A DNA stretch of 50,205 bases, taken from positions 72,716 to 122,920 of the forward strand of contig NZ_BMLQ01000009.1 of NCBI RefSeq assembly GCF_014645315.1. Reading direction: 5' to 3'. The notes under the pieces were generated by a model. It worked only from the letters and a program-made list of their open reading frames with translations, was not told where the DNA came from and did not search any database. Below, in pieces: positions 40,774-48,676 of this stretch (the first letter of the stretch is position 1; each line of letters begins with the position of its first letter). The position numbers and the translations under genes were made by a program. This DNA comes from Citricoccus zhacaiensis. Its GTDB lineage: Bacteria > Actinomycetota > Actinomycetes > Actinomycetales > Micrococcaceae.

Positions 40774-40847
40774 GGGGATGTAGCTCAATGGTAGAGCCCC
40801 AGTCTTCCAAACTGGCTACGCGGGTTCGATTCCCGTCATCCCCTCCA
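40774..40847 (+). tRNA. tRNA-Gly (anticodon TCC), CCA encoded
   Basis: A 71-nt body plus encoded CCA. The acceptor is GGGGATG/CATCCCC, the D arm GCTC...GAGC, the anticodon stem CCAGT/ACTGG with loop CTTCCAA (anticodon TCC), and the T arm CGGG-TTCGATT-CCCG. The discriminator is T. It reads GGA/GGG. A strong terminator follows within 5 nt of the CCA. Confidence 0.95.
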
Positions 40848-40851
40848 CCGC

Positions 40852-40889
40852 AACACGAAGGCCCCGGATCCGTCCGGGGCCTTCGTGTT
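40852..40889 (+). terminator. Intrinsic terminator of tRNA-Gly
   Basis: A perfect 17-bp inverted repeat (AACACGAAGGCCCCGGA and its complement) with a TCCG loop, ending in GTGTTT. It closes the tRNA-Gly unit ahead of the ArsR-type gene. Confidence 0.85.
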
Positions 40890-40916
40890 TAAGGCTCGAA
40901 CGTCATTGGTTAAGCC

Positions 40917-40951
40917 TTGACTTATATAAGTCTCGCTGCAAGCATGGATTC
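40917..40951 (+). promoter_or_regulatory. Promoter and palindromic operator of the ArsR-type regulator gene
   Basis: -35 TTGACT (40917-40922), a 17-bp spacer, and a weak -10 AAGCAT (40940-40945), then six bases and the ATG at 40952, so the mRNA may be leaderless. A perfect 14-bp palindrome GACTTATATAAGTC (40919-40932) overlaps the -35 and the spacer, placed so that bound repressor would block RNA polymerase. It is strikingly AT-rich for this genome. Confidence 0.6.
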
Positions 40952-41353
40952 ATGCACGCTCTCGATGTCCTGGGTGACCCCGTCCGGCGCCGCATCCTCG
41001 AGATGCTGGCCGGGGGCGAACTCAGCGCCGGAGAGGTCGGCACCCAGGTGCAGGCCGAATTCGGGATCAGCCAGCCGGCGGTCTCGCAGCAGTTGAAGGT
41101 CCTTCGTGATCACGGGTTCGCCACTGTGCGGCCCGAGGGCACGCGCCGACTCTATGCAGTGGACCCCCAAGGGCCCCGGGAGGCCAGCGACTGGCTGAGC
41201 CCGTTCGAGCAGTTCTGGCGGCCGAGGCTGGATGCCCTGGGGACTGAACTGGCCCGAGGCAAGCGCCAGCGGAGGCAGGCGGCGGAGCGTGCAGCAGCGG
41301 AGACCACCGCGGACGTCACCGAACACCATCATCCATCCCATCAGGAGTCATGA
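40952..41353 (+). CDS. ArsR-family (SdpR-like) HTH transcriptional regulator
   Basis: A 133-residue winged-helix repressor. The HTH lies near residues 36-55 (EFGISQPAVSQQLKVLRDHG), followed by the wing FATVRPEGTRRLYAVD. No cysteine metal site is visible, so metal sensing is unlikely; this subgroup usually pairs with an AHSA1/SRPBCC gene, as here. The C-terminal ~35 residues are Arg/Ala-rich with a His cluster. The stop lies at the start of the AHSA1 gene (ATG 1 nt downstream), so translation is probably coupled. Autorepression through the upstream palindrome is inferred. Confidence 0.9.
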   Translation: MHALDVLGDPVRRRILEMLAGGELSAGEVGTQVQAEFGISQPAVSQQLKVLRDHGFATVRPEGTRRLYAVDPQGPREASDWLSPFEQFWRPRLDALGTELARGKRQRRQAAERAAAETTADVTEHHHPSHQES

Positions 41354-41354
41354 C

Positions 41355-42011
41355 ATGGTCGATATCCAGAATCAACTCTCCGCTGTCACACGCGGACTCT
41401 CCCTCGAGGACCGGGACGGCGAACCCTCACACGTCCAAACGCTTGAGCAGACCTACCCGGCAGGGCTCGAGGACGTCTGGGAGGCGGTCACCACGGCCGA
41501 TCGCATTGCCCGCTGGTTCCTGCCGGTCAGCGGCGACCTCGGCCTCGGCGGCCAGTACCAGCTCGAGGGCAATGCCGGCGGCACCGTGCTCGAATGCGAC
41601 CCACCCGCGGACGGCACGGCACGCTACCGGATCACCTGGGAGTTCGGAGGGGGCGTCTCGTGGGTGACCGTGCGGCTGGCCGCCGAGGGTGACTCGACGC
41701 GATTCGTCCTCGAACACGTCTCCCGCGCTGCAGACCTCCCGGAGGGGATGTGGGACACCTACGGCCCCGGTGCCACCGGGGTGGGCTGGGACGGCGGCCT
41801 GTTGGGCCTGGGATTGCACCTCGGGGCCGTCGAAGGCTCCCTCTCGCCCCAGGAGGCCGAGGCCTGGGCCGTCACCGAGGAGGGCAAGCGTTTCTATCGC
41901 GGCGCTGCTGACGGCTGGGCTACCGCCCACATGGCCGCCGGCGCGGATCCCACGGTGGCCGCCCGTGCCGCTGACGCCACCTACGGCTTCTATACCGGGT
42001 CGGACGCCTGA
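41355..42011 (+). CDS. SRPBCC (AHSA1-like) domain protein
   Basis: A 218-residue protein with an N-terminal AHSA1/START-like fold (HVQTLEQTYPAGLEDVWEAVTTADRIARWFLPVSGDLGLGGQYQLEG) and a C-terminal helical extension (SPQEAEAWAVTEEGKRFYRGAADGWATAHMAAG). Such proteins form a hydrophobic pocket, and the ligand is usually unknown. ATG 41355 has an AGGAG SD 7 nt upstream, within the end of the ArsR gene. It forms a two-gene operon with that regulator. Confidence 0.87.
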   Translation: MVDIQNQLSAVTRGLSLEDRDGEPSHVQTLEQTYPAGLEDVWEAVTTADRIARWFLPVSGDLGLGGQYQLEGNAGGTVLECDPPADGTARYRITWEFGGGVSWVTVRLAAEGDSTRFVLEHVSRAADLPEGMWDTYGPGATGVGWDGGLLGLGLHLGAVEGSLSPQEAEAWAVTEEGKRFYRGAADGWATAHMAAGADPTVAARAADATYGFYTGSDA

Positions 42012-42017
42012 TCCGGT

Positions 42018-42042
42018 GCCCCGGGGCTGCCAGTCCCGGGGC
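42018..42042. terminator. Hairpin between convergent AHSA1 and SDR genes
   Basis: A perfect 8-bp stem GCCCCGGG / CCCGGGGC with a 9-nt loop in the 50-bp convergent gap. There is no T run; it is a plausible bidirectional terminator. Confidence 0.45.
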
Positions 42043-42061
42043 CGCCCAACCCGGCCCCGCC

Positions 42062-43090
42062 TCACCGATAGTCCTCCACGGCCAGGTCCGCGGACGGCGT
42101 CGTGTCCATCGCGGCGATGAACCCCCAGGCGTCCGGCCGGGAGCCGTCCACGTCAGTCACGCCGTAGTGCCGGGCCAGCTCGAAGGAACTGACGGACCGG
42201 GTGTTCCACTGATCCCGCTGCGGATCGGCCGCCAGCTCCACGATGCCGCGGGCGAGCAGGGCGGGGGTCTCCGAGATCACGAACTCGTAAGGCGGGACCA
42301 CGTCGGTCTTCCCGCGGTTGGCTGCCGCCGCCTCGCGCCAGGTCTGCTCGGTGACGCCGAAGGCATCCAGCATCATCTCCGAGCGCAACCATCCGGCTGA
42401 GACGGAGACCGCCGTACCCCCGTGTGCTTTCAGCTCGTGTCCCTCGGCGAAGGCCAGCCGGTCGACAGCGGTCTTCGCGAGGTCCAGGAACACGGTCTCC
42501 CGGAAGTGGCCCTGGTTGTAGTCCCGGGTCCCGTCGGTCGTCTCCACCACCAGGGCCCCGGGGTGGCGGATCAGCAGGCCCAAGGCGGCGTGGCTGGTCA
42601 GCAGATGGGTGCGGAAGCCGGCGTCGAAAAGCCGCATACCGTCGTCGAGGTCGTACTCCCACAGCGGGATGCCGAACTCCACGTAGGCCTCTCCTCCGAT
42701 GTCGTTGATAAGGATGTCCAGCCGGCCCTGCTCCCGGTCGATCCGCGTCACGAGTTCACGGACGGCGCTCACGTCGAGATGGTCCACGACCACGGCATGG
42801 GCCGTCCCGCCCTCAGCCCGGATCAGGCCGGCGGTCTCCTCGACCGTTTCCGGCCGCCCATAGTCCGAGGGTCGGCCAGCCGTGGACCGGCCCGTGCAGT
42901 AGACGACCGCCCCGGCCCGGCCCAGTTCCAGGGCGATGGCCCGGCCGGCACCACGGGTGGCCCCCGCCACCAGGGCGATCCTCCCTTGCAGGACCCGGGG
43001 GCGTTGCCCTGCCGACTCCGTTGCTCCCGTTCGTTCGGTTGGTTCTGCCGGACGTGTTCCGTCCGTTGGTTCGGCTGGTTTCATCGCCAT
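42062..43090 (-). CDS. SDR-family oxidoreductase lacking the usual catalytic tyrosine
   Basis: A 342-residue short-chain dehydrogenase fold. The cofactor motif GATRGAGRAIA follows a ~35-residue Pro/Thr/Glu-rich extension, and YCTGRS and NDIGG are present. In the catalytic region the expected Y-x3-K reads FLDLAK, so the Tyr position is Leu (codon CTG at 42487-42485), although the Lys remains. The end (RPDAWGFIAAMD) is conserved-looking. It may be non-catalytic or use other residues. Two ATGs (43090, 43084) and a GTG (43102) are possible starts; 43090 has GGAG 11 nt upstream. It is divergent from the WYL regulator gene. Confidence 0.85.
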   Translation of the reverse strand: MAMKPAEPTDGTRPAEPTERTGATESAGQRPRVLQGRIALVAGATRGAGRAIALELGRAGAVVYCTGRSTAGRPSDYGRPETVEETAGLIRAEGGTAHAVVVDHLDVSAVRELVTRIDREQGRLDILINDIGGEAYVEFGIPLWEYDLDDGMRLFDAGFRTHLLTSHAALGLLIRHPGALVVETTDGTRDYNQGHFRETVFLDLAKTAVDRLAFAEGHELKAHGGTAVSVSAGWLRSEMMLDAFGVTEQTWREAAAANRGKTDVVPPYEFVISETPALLARGIVELAADPQRDQWNTRSVSSFELARHYGVTDVDGSRPDAWGFIAAMDTTPSADLAVEDYR

Positions 43091-43153
43091 GGCTGTCTGC
43101 ACTCCGTTTCTCGCGTTCGATCAGTGCCTGCGCTTCCATGCTTCCGCCTATTC

Positions 43154-43189
43154 ATGACATCCCATGTCGTCAATCGGTTAGATTGCCTC
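43154..43189 (+). promoter_or_regulatory. Promoter and palindrome of the WYL regulator gene
   Basis: -35 ATGACA (43154-43159), an 18-bp spacer, and -10 TTAGAT (43178-43183), then six bases and the ATG at 43190. This is again leaderless geometry. An inverted repeat GACAT-CCC-ATGTC (43156-43168) overlaps the -35 and is a candidate operator between the two divergent genes. Confidence 0.5.
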
Positions 43190-44194
43190 ATGCGCACCAC
43201 CCGGCTGTTGGCGATCATGATGGACCTGTCACGCCGTCAACAGACATCCGTCCGGCAGCTCGCCGACCACCACGGGGTCTCCACGCGCACCATCCAACGG
43301 GACCTGACGGCGCTGCACCAGCTTGGCGTCCCAGTGTGGACCCGCACGGGCCCCGCCGGCGGGGTCGGGTTGGTGGAGGGGTGGTCCTCACCCGTCACCG
43401 GGATGACGGCGTCCGAGCTTCAGGCGCTGCTGATCGGCGAGGCCGGATCCCGCGATCTTGGTCTGCACCCGCACTTCGAGACCGCCCGGCTGAAGATGCT
43501 GGGCACCAGGACGGCCCGGGATCCGGGCATCGGCTCCGTCAACGAGCGCTTCCTCATCGACCATGAGCGGTGGTTCGCCGAGCCGGAGCGGCCCGCGTTC
43601 CTGCCGCTGGTCTCCCAGGCGGTGTGGTCCGGTCGGCGACTGATCATCGACCACAGCCGGGGGTTCCGCTTGGTCGACCCGCTCGGCCTCGTCCTCAAGA
43701 CGGACGTCTGGTACCTCGTGGCGGCACATCGTCGCCGGCCGCGGACCTATCGCCTGTCCCGCATTGTCTCCGCCGAGATCCAGGCAGAGGCGGCGTGGCG
43801 GCCGGAGGGCTTCTCCCTCGCGACCTACTGGGAGGCCAGTCGAACCTCCTTCGAGGCCTCCGTCCAGAGCCTTCCGGTCCGCCTGTCCGTCCCGCTGGCG
43901 TCCCTCGAAGCCCTGCGGGCGGCCGTCCCGGGGCCGGGCATCGACGCGGCGCTGGATTCCGTGCGCCAAGAGGAGGGCGACCGGCTGGAGCTGGACCTGC
44001 TCATGGAGCACCAGGACATCGCCGTGGCACAGCTCCTGCAGGTTCCGGGCATCGAGGTGCAGGAGCCTGCGGCCGTGCGGGAGGCGTTGTACCGCCGCGG
44101 CGCAGAGCTGGTCGCCCGGAACCGCTCCCCCGATCCCGGCGATAGTCCCGACAGTCCCGACGATAGTCCCGACGATCCTGAGAATTCCCGCTGA
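43190..44194 (+). CDS. WYL-domain transcriptional regulator
   Basis: A 334-residue regulator. The N-terminal DeoR/HTH_11-type helix-turn-helix (RQLADHHGVSTRTIQRDLTALHQLG) is followed by a wing (RTGPAGGVGL) and a WYL domain near 130-190 with the motif intact (DVWYLVAAHRR). A WCX-like C-terminal region follows, and the protein ends in an Asp-Ser-Pro repeat tail (DSPDSPDDSPDD). WYL regulators sense nucleic-acid or small-molecule signals; the ligand is unknown. The start at 43190 fits the promoter; the open frame runs far upstream through the antisense of the SDR gene. It probably controls the divergent SDR. Confidence 0.9.
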   Translation: MRTTRLLAIMMDLSRRQQTSVRQLADHHGVSTRTIQRDLTALHQLGVPVWTRTGPAGGVGLVEGWSSPVTGMTASELQALLIGEAGSRDLGLHPHFETARLKMLGTRTARDPGIGSVNERFLIDHERWFAEPERPAFLPLVSQAVWSGRRLIIDHSRGFRLVDPLGLVLKTDVWYLVAAHRRRPRTYRLSRIVSAEIQAEAAWRPEGFSLATYWEASRTSFEASVQSLPVRLSVPLASLEALRAAVPGPGIDAALDSVRQEEGDRLELDLLMEHQDIAVAQLLQVPGIEVQEPAAVREALYRRGAELVARNRSPDPGDSPDSPDDSPDDPENSR

Positions 44195-44212
44195 TCATCA
44201 CCGGGAATTCTC
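44180..44212. terminator. Inverted repeat spanning the stop of the WYL gene
   Basis: A perfect 11-bp stem GAGAATTCCCG / CGGGAATTCTC with an 11-nt loop that contains the TGA stop. It stands between the convergent WYL and Nei genes and is AT-richer than its surroundings. The short TCTC tail makes it a moderate terminator candidate. Confidence 0.45.
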
Positions 44213-44259
44213 TCGATCACCGGGAATCGCCGCCCTCCACCCGTCAGTCGCCCCGTCGT

Positions 44260-45237
44260 TCACCCCGCGACCTGACAGCCCGGGCACCAGAAGAGCTTGC
44301 GCGCCTGCATCTCGGCCAGCCGGACCGTGGACCCGCAGACCCGGCAGTCCATCCCGTCCCGCTGGTACACGTAGTACGCGTTGTCCGGCCACACCGGAGC
44401 CGCGTGGCCGCGCTCATCCTTCGAGCTGCGGTGCTCGGGGCGCGTGGTGATGATCTTGCCGTCCCGGACGCCGTCGTTCATCAACGCCACGAGATCCTGC
44501 CAGAGGGCACTGCCTGCCTCCCGCCCCAGCGCCCGCCCCGGCAGGTACGGGTCGATCCCCTGCCGGAACAGGGACTCGGCACGGTAGATGTTGCCCACCC
44601 CGGCCAACACGTTCTGGTCCATGAGCAGCTGACCGAGCGCCACCCCGCGGCCGGACACCCGCCGCAGGAACTCCTCCGGCCCGGTGCCGGGCACCAGCGG
44701 GTCCGGTCCCAGGCGGGCGACGACGGCGGCCGCCTCGGGCGGCGTGATCACCTCGCACGCGCTCGGGCCGCGCAGATCCGCCCACCCGTGGGCGGAGACC
44801 AATCGGACGCGGACCTGGCCCACCGGTGCCGGTGGGCCGGCGTACGCGGGTGCGGCGCCGGCGTCGTGCGCTGGGGTGTGCGGTGCCGTGTCCGCTGCCG
44901 TGTCTGCAGGTGCCGCCGGAGCGTCAAAGGTGTCCGTCTCCCCCATCCTGCGTGGCGCGCCGATGCTGGAGGCCCCGCGGAACGTCTCATCGCCGCCGAA
45001 GCTCCAGGCACCGTAGAGGCCGAGGTGGACGCGGAGGACGAGAGCGGTGCCGGAGTCCTGTTCGAAATCCAGGAACAGGTGTTTGCCGTGGGCCCGCGCC
45101 GCCGTCAGCGTGGCCCCGTCGATCAGGCGGGCGCCGGCGGCGAAGCGGCCCTGCGGGGAGCTCACCCGCAGGCGCTCACCGGCGAAGACGTCGGAGAACT
45201 GCCGGGCGAGACGGTGGATCGAATGGCCCTCGGGCAT
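44260..45237 (-). CDS. Fpg/Nei family DNA glycosylase (endonuclease VIII-like)
   Basis: A 325-residue base-excision repair glycosylase/AP lyase. After Met removal the catalytic Pro-Glu is present (MPEGHSIHRLARQF). The Lys of GKHLFLDF, the helix-two-turn-helix (VLAGVGNIYRAESLFRQGIDP) and the zinc finger CRVCG...CPGC at the C-terminus are all visible. The MPEGH start resembles actinobacterial Nei2. A ~35-residue Ala/Pro/Asp-rich insert lies near 105-140, in the N-terminal domain. It follows rpiB by 14 nt. Confidence 0.92.
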   Translation of the reverse strand: MPEGHSIHRLARQFSDVFAGERLRVSSPQGRFAAGARLIDGATLTAARAHGKHLFLDFEQDSGTALVLRVHLGLYGAWSFGGDETFRGASSIGAPRRMGETDTFDAPAAPADTAADTAPHTPAHDAGAAPAYAGPPAPVGQVRVRLVSAHGWADLRGPSACEVITPPEAAAVVARLGPDPLVPGTGPEEFLRRVSGRGVALGQLLMDQNVLAGVGNIYRAESLFRQGIDPYLPGRALGREAGSALWQDLVALMNDGVRDGKIITTRPEHRSSKDERGHAAPVWPDNAYYVYQRDGMDCRVCGSTVRLAEMQARKLFWCPGCQVAG

Positions 45238-45251
45238 GGGTCAGGCCGCCG

Positions 45252-45725
45252 TCAGCTGACGATCTCGCGGGTCTGCTCGTAGTGCGCGATCTTGCCGATG
45301 CGGCGCACGTGGCGCTCGTCGCCGGAGAAGGGCTCCGCCAGGAAGGCCTCGATGATGGCCGTGGCCTCCGCCAGGGAGTGCTGCCGGCCGCCGACGGCGA
45401 TGACGTTGGCGTCGTTGTGCTCACGGGCGAGCCGGGCGGTGTCCAGGTTCCAGGCCAGGGCGGCGCGGATGCCGCGGACCTTGTTGGCGGCGATCTGCTC
45501 GCCGTTGCCGGAACCGCCCAGGACGATCCCGAGCGCCTCCACCCCGGACTGCTGGTCCACCACCACGGCGGCGGCCGCGTTGATGCAGAACGCCGGGTAG
45601 TCATCCTGCGGGTCATAGGACTGGGGTCCGTGGTCGACCATCTCGTATCCGGCGGCCGTGAGGTGCTCGATGAGGTGGGCGCTCAGCTCGAGGCCGGCGT
45701 GGTCGGTGGCGATGTGCACGCGCAT
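45252..45725 (-). CDS. rpiB: Ribose-5-phosphate isomerase B
   Basis: A 157-residue RpiB that interconverts ribose 5-phosphate and ribulose 5-phosphate. The phosphate-binding N-terminus is VHIATDHAG. The active loop reads GIVLGGSGNGEQIAANKVRGIRAAL: the Cys of E. coli RpiB is absent and a Glu stands in GNGEQ, as in the M. tuberculosis enzyme. H in REHNDANV is conserved. It is followed closely by the nei-type gene and is divergent from pepN. Confidence 0.95.
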   Translation of the reverse strand: MRVHIATDHAGLELSAHLIEHLTAAGYEMVDHGPQSYDPQDDYPAFCINAAAAVVVDQQSGVEALGIVLGGSGNGEQIAANKVRGIRAALAWNLDTARLAREHNDANVIAVGGRQHSLAEATAIIEAFLAEPFSGDERHVRRIGKIAHYEQTREIVS

Positions 45726-45974
45726 GGGTCTGCTCCTGCTGTCGGCATCTGGCGGATTCTCGTCCGGCCGTGGCGATGCGGTGGGATACGGTCGGGACCA
45801 GCGACCAGCCTACCGGGGCGGTTCCCCTACCCGCAGGGGTGTGTCCGGTGGCACAATATTCCCTGGACCGGTTATCCAGCATTCGCTTCACACCGGGGTG
45901 CCTGCTGGTCCTGTCCGCCCGATGGCATCCGCACCGCCGTCGTCACTGTCCGTTCCCGATCGACCGGAGGCCCC

Positions 45975-48590
45975 GTGCCCACTCTGAACATCACCCGCAC
46001 CGAGGCCGCGGAGCGTGCCGCAGCCCTGAGAGTCGACTCCTACGAGATCGACCTGGACCTCACGCTCGACGGCGAGCACTTCCGCTCGGCGACCACCGTC
46101 ACCTTCTCCGCGGCGGAGGCGGCGGTGGGCACCAGCACGTTCATCGACTTCGTCTCCACCCAGGCGCCGACCGTCACCCTCAACGGAGAGGTCCTGCCGG
46201 CGGAGGCCTTCGACGGCACCCGCATCGCCATCGGACCGTTGGCGGCCGAGAACGTGCTGATGGTGGACGGGCTGGCCGACTACATGAACACCGGTGAGGG
46301 CCTGCACCGGTTCGTGGATCCGGTGGACGGGGAGACGTACCTGTACTCGCAGTTCGAGGTCCCGGACTCCCGCCGCATGTTCTCGGTCTTCGAGCAGCCG
46401 GACCTGAAGGCCACGTTCGCCTTCACCATCACCGCCCCCGATCACTGGGCCGTGGTCTCCAACTCCCCCACTCCGCAGCCGGCCCCCGCCGAGGGCGCGC
46501 GGGACGGGGTTTCCACGTGGACCTTCGAGCCCACCCCGCGGATCTCCTCCTACATCACCGCACTGATCGCCGGTCCCTACCGGTCCACCCATTCGGAGCT
46601 GACCAGCTCGGACGGCCGGACGATCCCGCTGGGCGCCTACTGCCGCGCCTCGCTGTTCGAGTACCTGGATGCCGAGAACATCTTCGAACTGACCCGCCAG
46701 GGCTTCGAGTTCTATGAGGCCCAGTTCGGCACCCCGTACCCGTTCGCCAAGTACGACCAGCTCTTCGTGCCGGAATTCAACGCCGGTGCCATGGAGAACG
46801 CCGGCGCCGTGACCTTCCTGGAGAACTATGTCTTCCGCTCCACCGTCACCGAGGCCATGGTGGAACGCCGCGCCATCACGATCCTGCACGAGCTGGCCCA
46901 CATGTGGTTCGGCGACCTGGTGACCATGAAGTGGTGGAACGACCTCTGGCTCAACGAGTCCTTCGCCGAGTTCATGTCCACGCTCTCCGCCGCGGAGAAC
47001 ACCCGCTACACCGGGGCCTGGACCACGTTCTCCGCGATGGAGAAGAACTGGGCCTACAAGCAGGACCAGCTGAGCACCACGCACCCGATCAAGGCCGAGA
47101 TCCGGGACCTGGACGATGTCCTGGTCAACTTCGACGGCATCACGTACGCCAAGGGTGCCTCCGTGCTGCGCCAGCTCGTGGCCTGGGTGGGCCAGGAGAA
47201 CTTCATGGCCGGCGTCCGCGCGTACTTCGGCAAGCACGCCTGGTCCAACACCGAGCTGCCGGACCTGATGCGCGAGCTCGAGGCCTCCTCCGGCCGCGAC
47301 CTGGCCGAATGGACCCGGCTGTGGCTGGAGACCTCGGGGGTGAACACCCTGTCCGTGGAGGTCGAGACCGCCGGGGCGTCCGGCTCCGGCACCACTGACG
47401 GCGGAATTCCCGACGCCGGCGCCATCACCTCCCTGCGCCTGCGCCAGTCAGCACCGGGAGACCACCAGCCAGGGGACGCCGTACTGCGTCCGCACCGCAT
47501 GGCCGTGGGCTTCTACTCCGCCGACGACTCCGGACGGCTGGTGCGCGCCCACCGGTTCGAACTCGATGTGGCCGGCGAGGTCACCGAGATCATGGAAGCA
47601 GCAGGCCAGCGGCGCCCGGACCTGATCCTGCCGAACGACGACGACCTGGCCTACGCCAAGATCCGCCTGGACGACGCCTCCTGGGCCTTCGTGTCCACCC
47701 ACCTGAAGGACGTGGCGGAGTCCCTGCCGCGCACCCTGCTGTGGGGTGCCGCCTGGGACACCGTCCGTGACGCCGAGGCCACGGCCGGCTGGTTCACGGA
47801 CCTGGTGCTGACCAATATCGGCCACGAACGCGATTCCTCCGTGGTGCAGACCCTGCTGCGCCAGCTGGCCACCACGCTGTCCCAGTACGCCGCGCCCGAG
47901 CACGCTGTGCAGTTGCGTGTTTCCGCTGCTGACCGTCTGCTGGACCTGGCCCGGAATGCCGAGGCGGGCTCGGACAACCAGCTTCAGTTCATCAAGGCGT
48001 TCGCGGCGGCGGCCCGCTCGGAGCGGCAGCTGCACACGCTGGCCGCCCTGCAGGCCGGCACCGAGTCACTGGACGGGCTGGACCTGAACACGGACCTGAA
48101 GTGGGAGATGCTCACCGGGCTCGTGGCCGGGGGCCGCGCCGGTGAGGCGGAGATCGCTGCCGCGGAGGCCGCCGATGCCACCGCCACCGGTGCCCTGGCG
48201 GCATCCCAGGCTCGCGCCGCGGTGCCCACCACCGAGGCCAAGCGCACGGCGTGGGACCAGGTGGTGAGCGGGGAACTGTCCAACATGACCCAGCGCAACG
48301 TGCTGCTCGGCTTCAACCGCGTGCACGATCCGGCCCTGTTGGCCCCGTTCGCCGCCGAGTTCTTCGCGGGTGTGGAGGAGCTGTGGGCCTCGCGTTCGCA
48401 CGAGATGGCGGAGTCCGCGGCGATCGGGCTGTTCCCGGGTGCCCAGGTCTCCCAGGAGACCATTGACGCCGCGAACGCCCTGGTGGAGCGCTCGCGGGGC
48501 ACGCAGGCCGCCCTGTCCCGCACGGTGGCCGAGTCCCGCGACGAGATGGTCCGCGCCCTGGCCGCACGCCAGGCGGACGCCGCTGGCTGA
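45975..48590 (+). CDS. pepN: Aminopeptidase N (M1 metallopeptidase)
   Basis: An 871-residue cytosolic M1 aminopeptidase that removes N-terminal residues from peptides. The exopeptidase motif GAMEN is at 271-275, and the zinc site HELAH at 305-309 has the distal Glu in NESFAEF near 328. A beta-sandwich N-domain and an ERAP1-like helical C-domain complete the family architecture. GTG 45975 gives the normal start, with a GGAGG SD only 4 nt upstream. The open frame extends far upstream through the antisense of rpiB. It converges on fdhD across a long palindrome. Confidence 0.95.
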   Translation: MPTLNITRTEAAERAAALRVDSYEIDLDLTLDGEHFRSATTVTFSAAEAAVGTSTFIDFVSTQAPTVTLNGEVLPAEAFDGTRIAIGPLAAENVLMVDGLADYMNTGEGLHRFVDPVDGETYLYSQFEVPDSRRMFSVFEQPDLKATFAFTITAPDHWAVVSNSPTPQPAPAEGARDGVSTWTFEPTPRISSYITALIAGPYRSTHSELTSSDGRTIPLGAYCRASLFEYLDAENIFELTRQGFEFYEAQFGTPYPFAKYDQLFVPEFNAGAMENAGAVTFLENYVFRSTVTEAMVERRAITILHELAHMWFGDLVTMKWWNDLWLNESFAEFMSTLSAAENTRYTGAWTTFSAMEKNWAYKQDQLSTTHPIKAEIRDLDDVLVNFDGITYAKGASVLRQLVAWVGQENFMAGVRAYFGKHAWSNTELPDLMRELEASSGRDLAEWTRLWLETSGVNTLSVEVETAGASGSGTTDGGIPDAGAITSLRLRQSAPGDHQPGDAVLRPHRMAVGFYSADDSGRLVRAHRFELDVAGEVTEIMEAAGQRRPDLILPNDDDLAYAKIRLDDASWAFVSTHLKDVAESLPRTLLWGAAWDTVRDAEATAGWFTDLVLTNIGHERDSSVVQTLLRQLATTLSQYAAPEHAVQLRVSAADRLLDLARNAEAGSDNQLQFIKAFAAAARSERQLHTLAALQAGTESLDGLDLNTDLKWEMLTGLVAGGRAGEAEIAAAEAADATATGALAASQARAAVPTTEAKRTAWDQVVSGELSNMTQRNVLLGFNRVHDPALLAPFAAEFFAGVEELWASRSHEMAESAAIGLFPGAQVSQETIDAANALVERSRGTQAALSRTVAESRDEMVRALAARQADAAG

Positions 48591-48602
48591 CCCCACCCCT
48601 GA

Positions 48603-48676
48603 CAACTGGAGGTCGAAAGCGCCCCACGCTACCGGCGTGTCGCCAGCGTGTCGGGTGCACTTTCGGCCTCCAGTTG
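48603..48676. repeat. Long palindromic element between pepN and fdhD
   Basis: A 17-bp arm CAACTGGAGGTCGAAAG (48603-48619) pairs with CTTTCGGCCTCCAGTTG (48660-48676) at 16 of 17 positions (one G-T). The 40-nt interior holds a further 6-bp pairing, CACGCT with AGCGTG, and CCC/GGG. The right arm and interior lie inside the last codons of fdhD, so the element supplies its C-terminus and stop. It could be a REP-like mobile palindrome or a bidirectional terminator. No second copy was found in the window. Confidence 0.7.

Noticed and set aside
41350-41667. A 105-codon plus-strand frame beginning at the ATG 5 nt before the AHSA1 start
   Set aside because: Different frame from the clear SRPBCC protein; Arg/Ser-rich shadow without motif.
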